Made by a program: the position numbers and the translations under genes | Shown here: in pieces, positions 1 through 7,347 of the stretch | Layout: each line of letters starts with the position of its first letter | How positions within the stretch are numbered: the first letter of the stretch is position 1 | The notes under the pieces: model-generated | The model's database searches: none | The model's input: only the letters and a program-made list of their open reading frames with translations | What the model was told of the DNA's origin: nothing | DNA from: Candidatus Nanopelagicales bacterium | GTDB lineage: Bacteria > Actinomycetota > Actinomycetes > S36-B12 > GCA-2699445 | DNA length: 64,000 nucleotides | Assembly (NCBI GenBank): GCA_037045355.1 | Contig: JBAOHO010000013.1 | Location: forward strand, 124,001 to 188,000 | Direction: 5' to 3'

Positions 1-1139
1 CCCGCGAGGGCTCCCGGGCCACGGCTGATCGTCCCGCGCCCACAGACGGAGTTTGGGCTGCACAGTTCCTCGCCCTCGGGGCAGTACCGATCGGCAAGTC
101 GACATTGCCCGAGTTCGGCCTGACGTCTACCACCGAGTCCCTGTTCAGCGGACCGACGCGGAATCCGTGGAACCTGGGTCGTTCGGTGGGCGGTTCGTCC
201 GGAGGATCGGCGGCTCTGGTCGCCGGGGGAGCGGTCCCGATCGGACACGCGAATGACGGCGGAGGATCGATCCGCATCCCGGCTTCCTGCTGCGGGCTCG
301 TCGGGCTCAAACCCTCGCGGGGTCGCATCATCGACCTTCCGGAGATCGAGAAGCTCCCGGTCAACGTGGTGACGCAGGGAGTCGTCACCCGTTCGGTGCG
401 CGACACGGCGCTGTACTTCGCGGCCGCCGAGCGGATCCACCGCAACAGTGCTTTGCCGCCTGTCGGCCACATCACCCATCCGTCGGACCGGAGGCTGCGC
501 ATCGCGGTCACGACCAGCGGGCATCCTCGACTTCCCACCGAGCCCGCGGTGGCCAGCGCCGTTCGGGATGCGGCCCGACTGTGCGAATCGCTAGGCCACC
601 ACGTCGAAGAGGTCGAGTTCCCCTACGGCGAGCAGGTCGGGGTCGATTTCCTGCGCTATTGGGCATTCCTGGCGTACGGCATCAAACGACTGGGTGGTCG
701 CATGTTCGGCAAGGGTTTCCGGGCGGACCTGCTCGAACCCTTCACCTTGGAGTTGGCGGGGATGTTCTCCGGCAGTGCCGAGCGCCTGCCCGCTGCCGTA
801 CGTCGGCTCAAGCGGTTCGGCGCCGACTACGATGCCTCCTTCGATCGCTTCGACGTGTTGCTGTCGCCGGTCACCGCTCATGAGCCGCCTCCGATCGGCT
901 ACCTCGGGGCGCTCGTCGAACCACGGACACACCTCGTGCGCCTTTTGCGATATGTCTCGGTGACGCCTCTGCAGAACATCGCAGGGGCGCCCGGTATCAG
1001 CCTGCCCTTGGGGATGAGCGCAGCCGGAGTTCCCATCGGAGTGCACGCGGCTGCACGCACCGGCGATGAGCGCACGCTGTTGGAGTTGGCGCTCGAGTTG
1101 GAGCAGGCCGCGCCGTTCGCGCGCATCCAGACAACCTGA
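1..1139 (+). CDS. Amidase (amidase-signature family), 5' end outside the window
   Basis: The reading frame is open from base 3, so the gene begins before the window; about 378 C-terminal residues are present. Amidase-signature enzymes hydrolyse amide bonds with a Ser-cisSer-Lys triad. The signature region is visible: GKSTLPEFG, then the glycine/serine stretch GGSSGGSAA carrying the cis-Ser, then DGGGSIRIPAS with the nucleophilic Ser. The catalytic Lys normally lies some 80 residues before the first motif and would be outside the window. The C-terminal part (PLQNIAGAPGISLPLG, then GVPIGVHAA) is typical of the family. The substrate cannot be told from sequence; GatA is unlikely because no gatB or gatC partner is visible. 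Stop codon TGA, 54 bp from the end of the convergent exporter gene. Confidence 0.88.
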   Translation, partial: REGSRATADRPAPTDGVWAAQFLALGAVPIGKSTLPEFGLTSTTESLFSGPTRNPWNLGRSVGGSSGGSAALVAGGAVPIGHANDGGGSIRIPASCCGLVGLKPSRGRIIDLPEIEKLPVNVVTQGVVTRSVRDTALYFAAAERIHRNSALPPVGHITHPSDRRLRIAVTTSGHPRLPTEPAVASAVRDAARLCESLGHHVEEVEFPYGEQVGVDFLRYWAFLAYGIKRLGGRMFGKGFRADLLEPFTLELAGMFSGSAERLPAAVRRLKRFGADYDASFDRFDVLLSPVTAHEPPPIGYLGALVEPRTHLVRLLRYVSVTPLQNIAGAPGISLPLGMSAAGVPIGVHAAARTGDERTLLELALELEQAAPFARIQTT

Positions 1140-1193
1140 CAGCGCACCCAACAGACGCCTGTTCCGATCACCCGAGCGGTGAGGGTCCGGAAC

Positions 1194-2597
1194 CTATCCA
1201 CCCGATCCGGCCGGACCAGAATTGGTGGCATGCGCGGATCTGCGTTGCGCGGCGGATTGCTGAGCCAGGAAGAGGCCGCCCAGCACCAGTCCGGCGACAC
1301 CGCTCCACAGCAGCGTCGCTGTCGTGCCCTGCGCGAGATCCCCGCCGCCGAGGATCTCGACACCCAATGCGGCCAGGACGACGCCGACCCCGCCGATCGT
1401 GACGATGGTCGTGATCACCACCCCGGAAGCCTGTCCCGACAGTTCGACCGGGAGCACCGATTGCGTCGCCACGTTGGTGAACGAGTAGCCCATGGCGAAG
1501 GACAGACCGCTGATCATCAACCCCACCACGTCGAGCACCAATGATGATGCGAAAGCCTGCAAGACCAGTCCGAGGCTGCCGGCGACGATGGCGGATCCCA
1601 TCACGATTCCGTCGGGGATCCGGCCCGCGATCCGGCCCGACAGCGGTCCACTCATGGCCGTCGCGAGTGCCGGGAAGACGAACAGCAGTCCGGCGACGAC
1701 CGAGGACAGCCCACGTACTTGCTGCAACTGGATGGTGACGACGAGCATCATGATGCAGTAGCCGACGTTCGCGACGGTTCCGGCGATCAGGATGGTTACG
1801 AAGGACCGCCGTCGCATCAGCTGCGGACTCACGAGTGGCCACGGGTGTCGGCTCTCTTGCCGGGCGAACAGCAGTAACAGCACGAGCCCCGTGACGATCG
1901 CGCCGCCGGTACTGACGGCGAGGATCGACAGCGTCGACAGGTTGTCCAGCCCCCAGGTGGTGGTGGCAACACCGGCGATGACCAGCGCCGCCCCGAGCCA
2001 GTCGAGCTCGGAGGTGCGATGGTCGCCGGGATCCCTGCTGTCCTGCAGGGATCGCATACCCCACACGAGGGCCACCACGGCCACAGGGATGTTGACCCAG
2101 AAGACCCAGCGCCAACCGGCGCTCGCCGCGAGTCCGCCGCCCACGATCGGGCCGACCGCTGTGCCGATGTTCGCGAGTCCCAGCATGAGTCCGAGGATGC
2201 GAGGCCGCTCGTCGGACGTTGTGTCGTTGCTGACCAGGCTGAAGGCGACCGGCATGATCATCGCCCCGCCGACCCCTTGCAGGACACGCGCTGCGATCAG
2301 CTGCCCCGGAGTCTCGGACAAGCCGCACAGCAGCGAAGCCACCCCGAACGTTGCGACGCCGATCAGCAGGATTCGTTTCCGGCCGACGAGATCCCCCAGC
2401 CGGCTTGCCGGGATCATCAGGGACCCCAGCGTCAGCATGTAGGCGCTGAGCGCCCACTGCAGATCGGTGGTGGTCGTACCGAGATCGACCGAAATCACCG
2501 GTAGGGCCAGGCCCAGAGAGAAGAAGTCCAGTTGGATCAGGAACAGGGCCAGGACAACCGGCAGGAACCGGATGGGCAGGAATGACGGTGGCCGCAT
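1194..2597 (-). CDS. MFS drug/solute exporter, DHA2 (EmrB/QacA-like) family
   Basis: A 467-residue integral membrane protein with many hydrophobic segments, in the size range of 14-helix DHA2 exporters. Family landmarks are an acidic residue in the first helix (LIQLDFFSLGLALP), motif A-like RLGDLVGRKR between helices 2 and 3, and the antiporter motif C region GLANIGTAVGPIVGGGL. Such proteins export drugs or other small molecules using the proton gradient; the substrate is not predictable here. The ATG is placed 6 nt from a TAGGCT box, so the message is probably leaderless. There is no adjacent regulator gene on the same strand. It converges with the amidase gene. Confidence 0.88.
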   Translation of the reverse strand: MRPPSFLPIRFLPVVLALFLIQLDFFSLGLALPVISVDLGTTTTDLQWALSAYMLTLGSLMIPASRLGDLVGRKRILLIGVATFGVASLLCGLSETPGQLIAARVLQGVGGAMIMPVAFSLVSNDTTSDERPRILGLMLGLANIGTAVGPIVGGGLAASAGWRWVFWVNIPVAVVALVWGMRSLQDSRDPGDHRTSELDWLGAALVIAGVATTTWGLDNLSTLSILAVSTGGAIVTGLVLLLLFARQESRHPWPLVSPQLMRRRSFVTILIAGTVANVGYCIMMLVVTIQLQQVRGLSSVVAGLLFVFPALATAMSGPLSGRIAGRIPDGIVMGSAIVAGSLGLVLQAFASSLVLDVVGLMISGLSFAMGYSFTNVATQSVLPVELSGQASGVVITTIVTIGGVGVVLAALGVEILGGGDLAQGTTATLLWSGVAGLVLGGLFLAQQSAAQRRSAHATNSGPAGSGG

Positions 2598-2603
2598 GCG
2601 GGG

Positions 2604-2609
2604 AGCCTA
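2604..2609 (-). promoter_or_regulatory. Leaderless -10 box TAGGCT for the MFS exporter
   Basis: On the minus strand TAGGCT is followed by 6 nt and then ATG. No Shine-Dalgarno sequence lies between, so transcription probably starts at or next to the start codon. Confidence 0.55.
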
Positions 2610-2720
2610 CGGTCTGGACCGGTGATCACCCACCCTTCCGGGTCGCACGGCGGAGTTGGGTGGGCAGAGTCGGGTCCGCCACTGGAGGATCGGGCTGCGC
2701 GCGGAGGTGTCGGTTCTGTT

Positions 2721-2832
2721 CGGAGGTGTCGGGCCGGAGGTGTCGGGCCGGAGGTGTCGGGCCGGAGGTGTCGGGCCGGAGGCGTCGGGCCGGAGGCGTC
2801 GGGCCGGAGGCGTCGGGCCGGAGGTGGCGGTT
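2721..2832. repeat. 14-bp direct tandem repeat, 8 copies
   Basis: Unit CGGAGGTGTCGGGC. Copies start at 2721, 2735, 2749, 2763, 2777, 2791, 2805 and 2819. Copies 5 to 7 carry a T-to-C change in the middle, and the last copy is degenerate. The array ends 6 bp before the -10 box of the SIMPL gene, so its -35 region falls inside the array. Confidence 0.9.
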
Positions 2833-2838
2833 CGGAGA

Positions 2839-2844
2839 TAGGGT
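2839..2844 (+). promoter_or_regulatory. Leaderless -10 box TAGGGT for the SIMPL gene
   Basis: TAGGGT is followed by 8 nt and then the ATG at 2853, with no Shine-Dalgarno sequence. This box supports the chosen start over longer upstream reading in the same frame, which would run through the tandem repeats. Confidence 0.6.
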
Positions 2845-2852
2845 CGGCGATC

Positions 2853-3470
2853 ATGAGTGACGTGAGTGACGGCATTTCGGTGACAGGGACGGGCAGCGCC
2901 GGTGCGGTGCCCGACACTATGGTCCTGCAGACGGGAGTCGAGGTCACCGCAGCCGATCCCGGTGCGGCATTCACAGCAGCTGCCGCTGCCCTCGACACTG
3001 TGCGGGCGGCCGTGATGTCCGCGGGCGTCGAAGCCGCCGATCTACGCACTACGCAGGTAGCTCTGCGTCCCGTCCACGATCGCGACGGCCGGGTCAATGG
3101 ACATGAAGCGGTGCTCGGACTGGCCGTCATGGTGCGTGACATGGGTCGGTCGGGCAGCATCATCGATCAGGTCACCCGCGCGGGCGGGACTCATGCCCGG
3201 CTGTTCGGTATGCAGCTGGAGCACAGCGACCCGACCGAGTTGATGTCCCGCGCCCGGGAACGGGCCATGGCGGACGCGCGGGATCGGGCGCAGGAGTTGG
3301 CGCGCCTGGCGGGGCGTTCCCTGGGTCGGTGCGTGGCAGTTGCAGAGCCAGGGGCGTCCGGTCCGCGGCCGATGATGGCGGCCCGGGCGGGGGGTGGCGA
3401 AATGGCGGTCGATCCCGGTCAGCTGGAGCAGTCGGTGTCGGTGCTCACGCGCTGGGAGTTCGGGGACTGA
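2853..3470 (+). CDS. SIMPL (DUF541) domain protein
   Basis: 205 residues starting MSDVSDGISVTGTGSAGAVP. The opening I-x-V-x-G-x-G strand, then a conserved VxLQTGVEV strand and an alternating helix/strand body ending SVLTRWEFGD, match SIMPL/DUF541 proteins (E. coli YggE-like). Members are often periplasmic or cytoplasmic oligomers of unclear role. No signal peptide is visible, so a cytoplasmic location is likely here. The central run RARERAMADARDRAQELARLAG is the long helix usual in the family. The start was chosen by the adjacent -10 box; the frame is open further upstream only because the 14-bp repeats contain no stop. Confidence 0.82.
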   Translation: MSDVSDGISVTGTGSAGAVPDTMVLQTGVEVTAADPGAAFTAAAAALDTVRAAVMSAGVEAADLRTTQVALRPVHDRDGRVNGHEAVLGLAVMVRDMGRSGSIIDQVTRAGGTHARLFGMQLEHSDPTELMSRARERAMADARDRAQELARLAGRSLGRCVAVAEPGASGPRPMMAARAGGGEMAVDPGQLEQSVSVLTRWEFGD

Positions 3471-3571
3471 CGGCGCTCTTCGCGCATGAGTGGGGCGCGC
3501 GGAAGGAGACGTCCGATCAAGAGGCTTCAAGCCCGAGTGTCTGGAACACTTCGGCCACTTCGCCACTACGG

Positions 3572-3609
3572 CCGGGTGGCCATCCATTGAGCGGGTGGCC
3601 ATCCATTGA
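3572..3609. repeat. 19-bp direct repeat, 2 copies
   Basis: CGGGTGGCCATCCATTGA occurs twice in tandem (3572-3590 and 3591-3609, first base varying), immediately before the ribosome-binding site of the next gene. Confidence 0.85.
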
Positions 3610-3623
3610 GAAGGAATCGGCGC

Positions 3624-4019
3624 ATGCTTGTCTCTCTGCGAACAGCCCTGCTGGTCTCGATCACGGCGACCGCCCTCGTCGTCGGTGCTGTGAGTGTGGC
3701 TATCGGGGGTCATTCGGACCTTCCCAAGGCACCCAAGGGCTCTGTGATGGTGGACCACCACAGCCGGACGGGTCTGGTTGCTGCGGACTACAAGATCGAT
3801 GGCATGTCCCCGGCAGCGGTCACGAAGCACTATCGCAAGGCGTTCAAGGCGCGGGGTTTCTCGGTGCGATCGAGTCGCAGCAGTTCCGGCTACTCGTATC
3901 TGTATATGAAGAACGCCGGAGTCTTCTCGTTCGTGGGGGCGGGTGAGGGGCGCAGGGGCGAAGTTCACTTCGAGGTCTGCAAGGGAACCGACAAGTTGCA
4001 GGTAGACGTGTGCGGGTGA
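3624..4019 (+). CDS. Small secreted or membrane-anchored protein of unknown function
   Basis: 131 residues from the ATG at 3624, which has AAGGA 8 nt upstream. A TTG 18 bp earlier is in frame but lies in the 19-bp repeat and has no ribosome-binding site. The N-terminus is one hydrophobic segment (TALLVSITATALVVGAVSVAI) that could be a signal peptide or anchor. The rest is a small domain with the pattern SPAAVTKHYRKAFKARGFSV, like proteins in which a helix packs before a short beta sheet, and two Cys near the C-terminus (VCKGTDKLQVDVCG) that could form a disulfide outside the cell. I do not recognise the family. Confidence 0.6.
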   Translation: MLVSLRTALLVSITATALVVGAVSVAIGGHSDLPKAPKGSVMVDHHSRTGLVAADYKIDGMSPAAVTKHYRKAFKARGFSVRSSRSSSGYSYLYMKNAGVFSFVGAGEGRRGEVHFEVCKGTDKLQVDVCG

Positions 4020-4045
4020 CCCAAGGCCACCCGCACTGCAAGTTC

Positions 4046-4061
4046 CGGGGGTGATACCCCG
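4046..4061. terminator. Weak hairpin between convergent genes
   Basis: CGGGG-GTGATA-CCCCG forms a 5-bp stem between the end of the secreted-protein gene and the end of the convergent 43-residue gene. There is no T tract, so its role as a terminator is only suggested by position. Confidence 0.3.
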
Positions 4062-4067
4062 ACCCGA

Positions 4068-4199
4068 TCAGGTCTTCTTGGCGCCGTGGGGCAGTTGCTT
4101 CTTGTTCTTGATCGCGTGCTTCAACGCGGCTTTGTGAGAACTGTGATTGATGTTGCTGGTGTGGCTGGGACCGTTGCCCAAGACCTTTGTCGAATACAT
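4068..4199 (-). CDS. Small 43-residue basic protein of unknown function
   Basis: A complete reading frame from ATG (4199-4197) to TGA, preceded by a strong AAAGGAG site at the right distance. The product starts MYSTKVLGNGPSHTSNINHS and ends NKKQLPHGAKKT. It is rich in Lys, His, Asn and Ser, has no hydrophobic segment, no Cys and no Trp, and is expected to be soluble and basic; part of it (HKAALKHAIKNKK) could form an amphipathic helix. The region upstream on the minus strand is unusually AT-rich for this genome (4238-4250). I do not recognise it. Support comes from the ribosome-binding site, codon choice with few rare codons, and the AT-rich upstream region. Confidence 0.6.
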   Translation of the reverse strand: MYSTKVLGNGPSHTSNINHSSHKAALKHAIKNKKQLPHGAKKT

Positions 4200-4213
4200 G
4201 GGGGCTCCTTTCA

Positions 4214-4226
4214 ACACTTCTAGTGT
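4214..4226. promoter_or_regulatory. Inverted repeat upstream of the 43-residue gene
   Basis: ACACT-TCT-AGTGT is a perfect 5-bp inverted repeat just upstream of the ribosome-binding site of the small minus-strand gene. It could be an operator half-site pair or a small leader hairpin. The stretch TATATA at 4241-4246 beyond it is a candidate -10 region. Confidence 0.35.
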
Positions 4227-4288
4227 CCCACTGTCATGCATATATACACATACTTTGGGTGGTGGTGATCGTCACACTCAGGTGCGAT

Positions 4289-4336
4289 GCTGTCCGGCGG
4301 AAGGGCTGTCCGGCGGAAGGGCTGTCCGGTGGAAGG
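4289..4336. repeat. 16-bp direct tandem repeat, 3 copies
   Basis: Unit GCTGTCCGGCGGAAGG at 4289, 4305 and 4321; the third copy has one change. It lies in the non-coding stretch between the 43-residue gene and the WYL regulator. The rest of 4200-4419 shows no gene. Confidence 0.88.
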
Positions 4337-4419
4337 GCGAGGCGGACGTAGGGCAGGGTGTGCACGGGAGGTCCAGTGGGGCAATCGGGTGACAGTGGGA
4401 GCACGGCGTCATCCCCACG

Positions 4420-4524
4420 CCCGAAGGGCAGTGTGGATCACCCGAAGGGCAGTGTGGATCACCCGAAGGGCAGTGTGGATCACCCGAAGGGCAGTGTGGA
4501 TCACCCGAAGGGCAGTGTGGATCA
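4420..4524. repeat. 21-bp tandem repeat, 5 copies, each with a ribosome-binding site and in-frame GTG
   Basis: Unit CCCGAAGGGCAGTGTGGATCA, exactly repeated at 4420, 4441, 4462, 4483 and 4504. Each unit contains GAAGGG followed 4 nt later by GTG. Because 21 is a multiple of 3, all five GTG codons share the frame of the WYL regulator downstream. Read through, the array encodes KGSVDHP repeats. Confidence 0.92.
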
Positions 4525-5420
4525 CCCGCAGCAGAGCGTGGTGCGCCCGCTGCAGCGAATGGTGATGGTGACCAGCATCTTGAGTGCGGCGGGCCCTTCG
4601 GGACGGCCGGCGGGGATGCTCGCGGATGCCGTCGGATTCCATGGGACCGACGAAAGCAAGCGCGAACAGTTGGCCCGACTGATCCGGGACCTGCGACGCG
4701 TGGGGGTCGACATCACCAACGTCGCCGATCTCGGCCAGGAATCCCATTGGGTTCTGCACCCCCGCGACAGCCGAATCCGACTGGCCTTCTCGCCCGAGCA
4801 GCAGGCTGAGCTCGCCCGCGCAGCGCTGCTCGCGGACCGCACCACCATCGCCTCGTGGCCTGGGAGGAGCTCACACTCGCGGGGCCCGGGTCGAAGTCAC
4901 AGTCAAGGATCTACCTATCGATGTCGACCTCGTGCTGCGGGCCATCACCACCCGCAGCGTGCTGCGGTTCGGGTACAACGGCCGGGCCCGGGAACTCGAT
5001 CCAGCGTCGTTGCACCGGGGTACGGCAGGGTGGGCCGTCACCGGATTCGACCGGGGTGCTGACCAGTTGCGCACGTACTATCTGACCCGGATGACCGACG
5101 TGACCGCGGGACCCAGTGGTTCGGCCCGGTCCGTGTCCGATCACCGCCGAGACGGAGCCGACCCTCTGACCTGGCCCATCGATCCGCCGCAGTCTGCCCT
5201 TGTGGTCGTTGATCAGCAGTACTTGTCCGACGTCGAACTCCTGCTGGGGGCGCCCGAACGATCCGTGCCGACCGACACCACCGTCGAACTCACCTACACG
5301 GTCACGAACCGTTGGGTGTTCTTCGCCAGGCTGGTCGAACTCGGTGAGCGGGTCGTGCTGGCCGGGTCGCAACCGCTGCGCACCGCATTCGCTGACATGC
5401 TGCGGGCGGCGATCCCATGA
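4517..5420 (+). pseudogene. WYL-domain regulator, PafB-like, with a frameshift
   Basis: The N-terminal part (frame of 4517 to about 4860) matches the HTH and linker region of actinobacterial PafB: LQRMVMVTSILSAAG, then ESKREQLARLIRDLRRVGV and FSPEQQAELARAALLADR. The WYL part continues in another frame from about 4860 to 5420: VLRFGYNGRARELDP, then HRGTAGWAVTGFDRGADQLR. Joining them requires one surplus base (or two missing) near 4850-4880. PafB and PafC form a heterodimeric activator of the mycobacterial DNA-damage response, and the next gene is PafC-like with a 4-bp overlap, so an intact first gene would be expected. Either the sequence has an error or the gene is broken. The start could be any GTG of the 21-bp array or 4538. 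Confidence 0.7.
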
Positions 5421-6391
5421 CGGCGCTGGAGTCCTTCGCCCGAATACACCGCGTGATGGCGATTCTGACCAGTCATCCGGAAGGGCTGTCGCTCGATGCG
5501 GTCGCCGCGGAACTCGGTGTTCCGTCAGCGACGCTGCGTCGCGAGATCCTGGAGTACTTCGCCACAGACATACCGGCCGAGATGCTCATGGGCCTCAACC
5601 GCGCCGACACCATCGAGTTCTTGGCGGCTGATGGCGCAGAGGCGGACCCGCACCAGGCGCCTGTGATCCGGGCAGTCTGCGAACGACCCGAAGCCGAACT
5701 GGGAGTCGAGTACCTGAGGGCGGACGACTTGGTCGCTTTGTACGAAGCCGCATCGGGTCTGGCTGAACTGGAGCCGGACAATATGGCCCTGGCGCACGCG
5801 GTCGAAGTCCTGGCTGACACGTTCCTGGCGCGATCCGCCACCACTTCCCCCGACCGGGGGGAATCGACGGCGTCACTCCTGCGCGATGCGATGGACCGAC
5901 GTCAGCCGGTTCGCATCACCTACTCGCGCGCCTGGCGCCCGGGGGTGTCGCAGCGTGACATCCATCCGTATGCGCTGCACCACACCGCTCGCGGCTGGGA
6001 GGTCGACGCCGGACCACTGATCGACGGCCGGACCCGCACCTACATCGTCGCGCGGATCAGTGCCTGCGAATTACTGTCCGGGGAGTTCGACAGGCCCGTG
6101 GACGCCGAGCAACTGATCGAGCGTGATCGGGCCCCGGTCTCGGTGGATTTGTCGTTGCCACAGGGAAGTCACTGGGTGGCGGATCGATTCGCGGAGTCCA
6201 CACGGGTGCTCACCGCCGATTCCGACGATCTGTTGATCCGGGTTGAGTTGCTGCCCCCCATCGCCGAGCGGGTGGGGCTGATCCTGCTGATCGCGGGGCC
6301 GGACGCGTTTGTGATGGAACCCGCCTCGGTCGTCGACGCGGGTGCCGATCTGGCTCGCCAGCTGCTGGTGCATCACGGCATCGAAGCCTGA
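5417..6391 (+). CDS. WYL-domain transcriptional regulator, PafC-like
   Basis: 324 residues. The N-terminal winged-helix region contains GLSLDAVAAELGVPSATLRREI. The C-terminal WYL domain contains RQPVRITYSRAWRPGVSQRDIHPYALHHTARGWEVDAGPL split over the usual beta strands, followed by the WCX-like tail. The ATG overlaps the stop of the upstream WYL gene (ATGA), so the two are translationally coupled. In mycobacteria PafB and PafC act together and respond to single-stranded DNA through the WYL domain. The usual neighbours (proteasome accessory genes upstream, tatA/tatC downstream) are not present here, so an independent WYL pair with another target is also possible. Confidence 0.78.
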   Translation: MTALESFARIHRVMAILTSHPEGLSLDAVAAELGVPSATLRREILEYFATDIPAEMLMGLNRADTIEFLAADGAEADPHQAPVIRAVCERPEAELGVEYLRADDLVALYEAASGLAELEPDNMALAHAVEVLADTFLARSATTSPDRGESTASLLRDAMDRRQPVRITYSRAWRPGVSQRDIHPYALHHTARGWEVDAGPLIDGRTRTYIVARISACELLSGEFDRPVDAEQLIERDRAPVSVDLSLPQGSHWVADRFAESTRVLTADSDDLLIRVELLPPIAERVGLILLIAGPDAFVMEPASVVDAGADLARQLLVHHGIEA

Positions 6392-6491
6392 TCCGGAGAC
6401 CGGCGCCGCCGCTCGGACATCTGACCCTCCGGTACTCACCCCCCCGTTGCCCCCCGCTGTCCCCCCCGCTGTCCCCCCGTACCCACTCCCT

Positions 6492-6545
6492 GGTACTCAC
6501 TCCCCGGTACTCACTCCCCGGTACTCACTCCCCGGTACTCACCCC
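6492..6545. repeat. 14-bp direct tandem repeat, 4 copies
   Basis: Unit GGTACTCACTCCCC starting at 6492, 6506, 6520 and 6534, with a lone GGTACTCAC at 6431 and a CCCGCTGTCCCC doublet between. It fills most of the gap after the PafC-like gene; no gene is visible in 6392-6685. Confidence 0.88.
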
Positions 6546-6685
6546 CGTACTTGCCGGTCTGGGCCAGGTGAGGCAGTGACCGGATCGTGACCGTGGGCAG
6601 CGTGCCTGATCGGCGCGCCTGGCTCGTGGCGTGGTGGCCCTTGGACACAATGAGCGCGCCGGCAACCCGACCCGAGAGGACCGCT

Positions 6686-7252
6686 GTGGCGACGACTGCG
6701 TCGACGACCCGTTCCCTGGGCGAACGTTCCCGCCTCCCGCTTGCCTACCCGGTCCTCTTGGGACTGCTGTGTGTGTCGGCGGGGGTCTCGCTCGCCTTGG
6801 CTGCCGCGGGTCATCTCGCCGACCTGGGCGGAAGCGCGCCCTACGTGCACAGTCTCGTGGCCTTCAACGAGCCCGCGACTGCCGACCTGACCGATGTGTT
6901 CGGTCCGGCGGCCAAGAGTGTCGACAACCTCACGTTCTTCTTGACCATCGGTGCGACCGCTGTCGCCGCAGCCCTGCTCATCGTGGCGACGGGGTTCTTC
7001 TGGTCCTCGGGGCACGTGCGTCATCCGGATGCTGCCCGCAGGGTCGCTGCCGTGGGCCTCACCATGGCGCTCGCGATCGCCATGGTGACCGTCATCCCTT
7101 TCGATGCCGGCTGGGGTGAGGCCTTGGGGAGCACCGGTGGCACCACCGTCGAAGCCGTACGCACCGGAGTCGTGGCTCTGCTCGGGCTCCTCGTTCTCCA
7201 ACTGTCCGCGCCGCAGTGGCGCGAGAGCGTGCGCGAGGCCTTCCGAGACTGA
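6686..7252 (+). CDS. Four-helix membrane protein of unknown function
   Basis: 188 residues from the GTG at 6686, which has AGAGGA 5 nt upstream; the in-frame ATG at 6650 has no ribosome-binding site. Four hydrophobic segments are visible: PVLLGLLCVSAGVSLALAAAG, FFLTIGATAVAAALLIVATG, VGLTMALAIAMVTVIPF and VVALLGLLVLQLS. The first loop (about 40 residues, HLADLGGSAPYVHSLVAFNE) is the longest and probably external. I see no motif that gives a function. It is monocistronic between a repeat array and the acyl-CoA dehydrogenase promoter. Confidence 0.65.
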   Translation: MATTASTTRSLGERSRLPLAYPVLLGLLCVSAGVSLALAAAGHLADLGGSAPYVHSLVAFNEPATADLTDVFGPAAKSVDNLTFFLTIGATAVAAALLIVATGFFWSSGHVRHPDAARRVAAVGLTMALAIAMVTVIPFDAGWGEALGSTGGTTVEAVRTGVVALLGLLVLQLSAPQWRESVREAFRD

Positions 7253-7291
7253 CCCGCCCGCCCCGAGTTCGCCCCCTGCGGCCGAACGGGG

Positions 7292-7297
7292 GATAAT
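7292..7297 (+). promoter_or_regulatory. -10 box GATAAT for acyl-CoA dehydrogenase
   Basis: GATAAT lies 50 nt before the ATG at 7348, giving a leader of about 43 nt that carries AGGAAGGA. A poor -35 (TTCGCC) is 18 bp upstream. Confidence 0.4.
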
Positions 7298-7347
7298 CGG
7301 GCCAATGCCTGCCGACAGTGGGCCGGACATTCTCAGGAAGGACTCCC

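Noticed and set aside
4420..4524. The 21-bp repeats as a CRISPR array.
   Set aside because: The units are directly adjacent with no spacers, and no cas gene is present.
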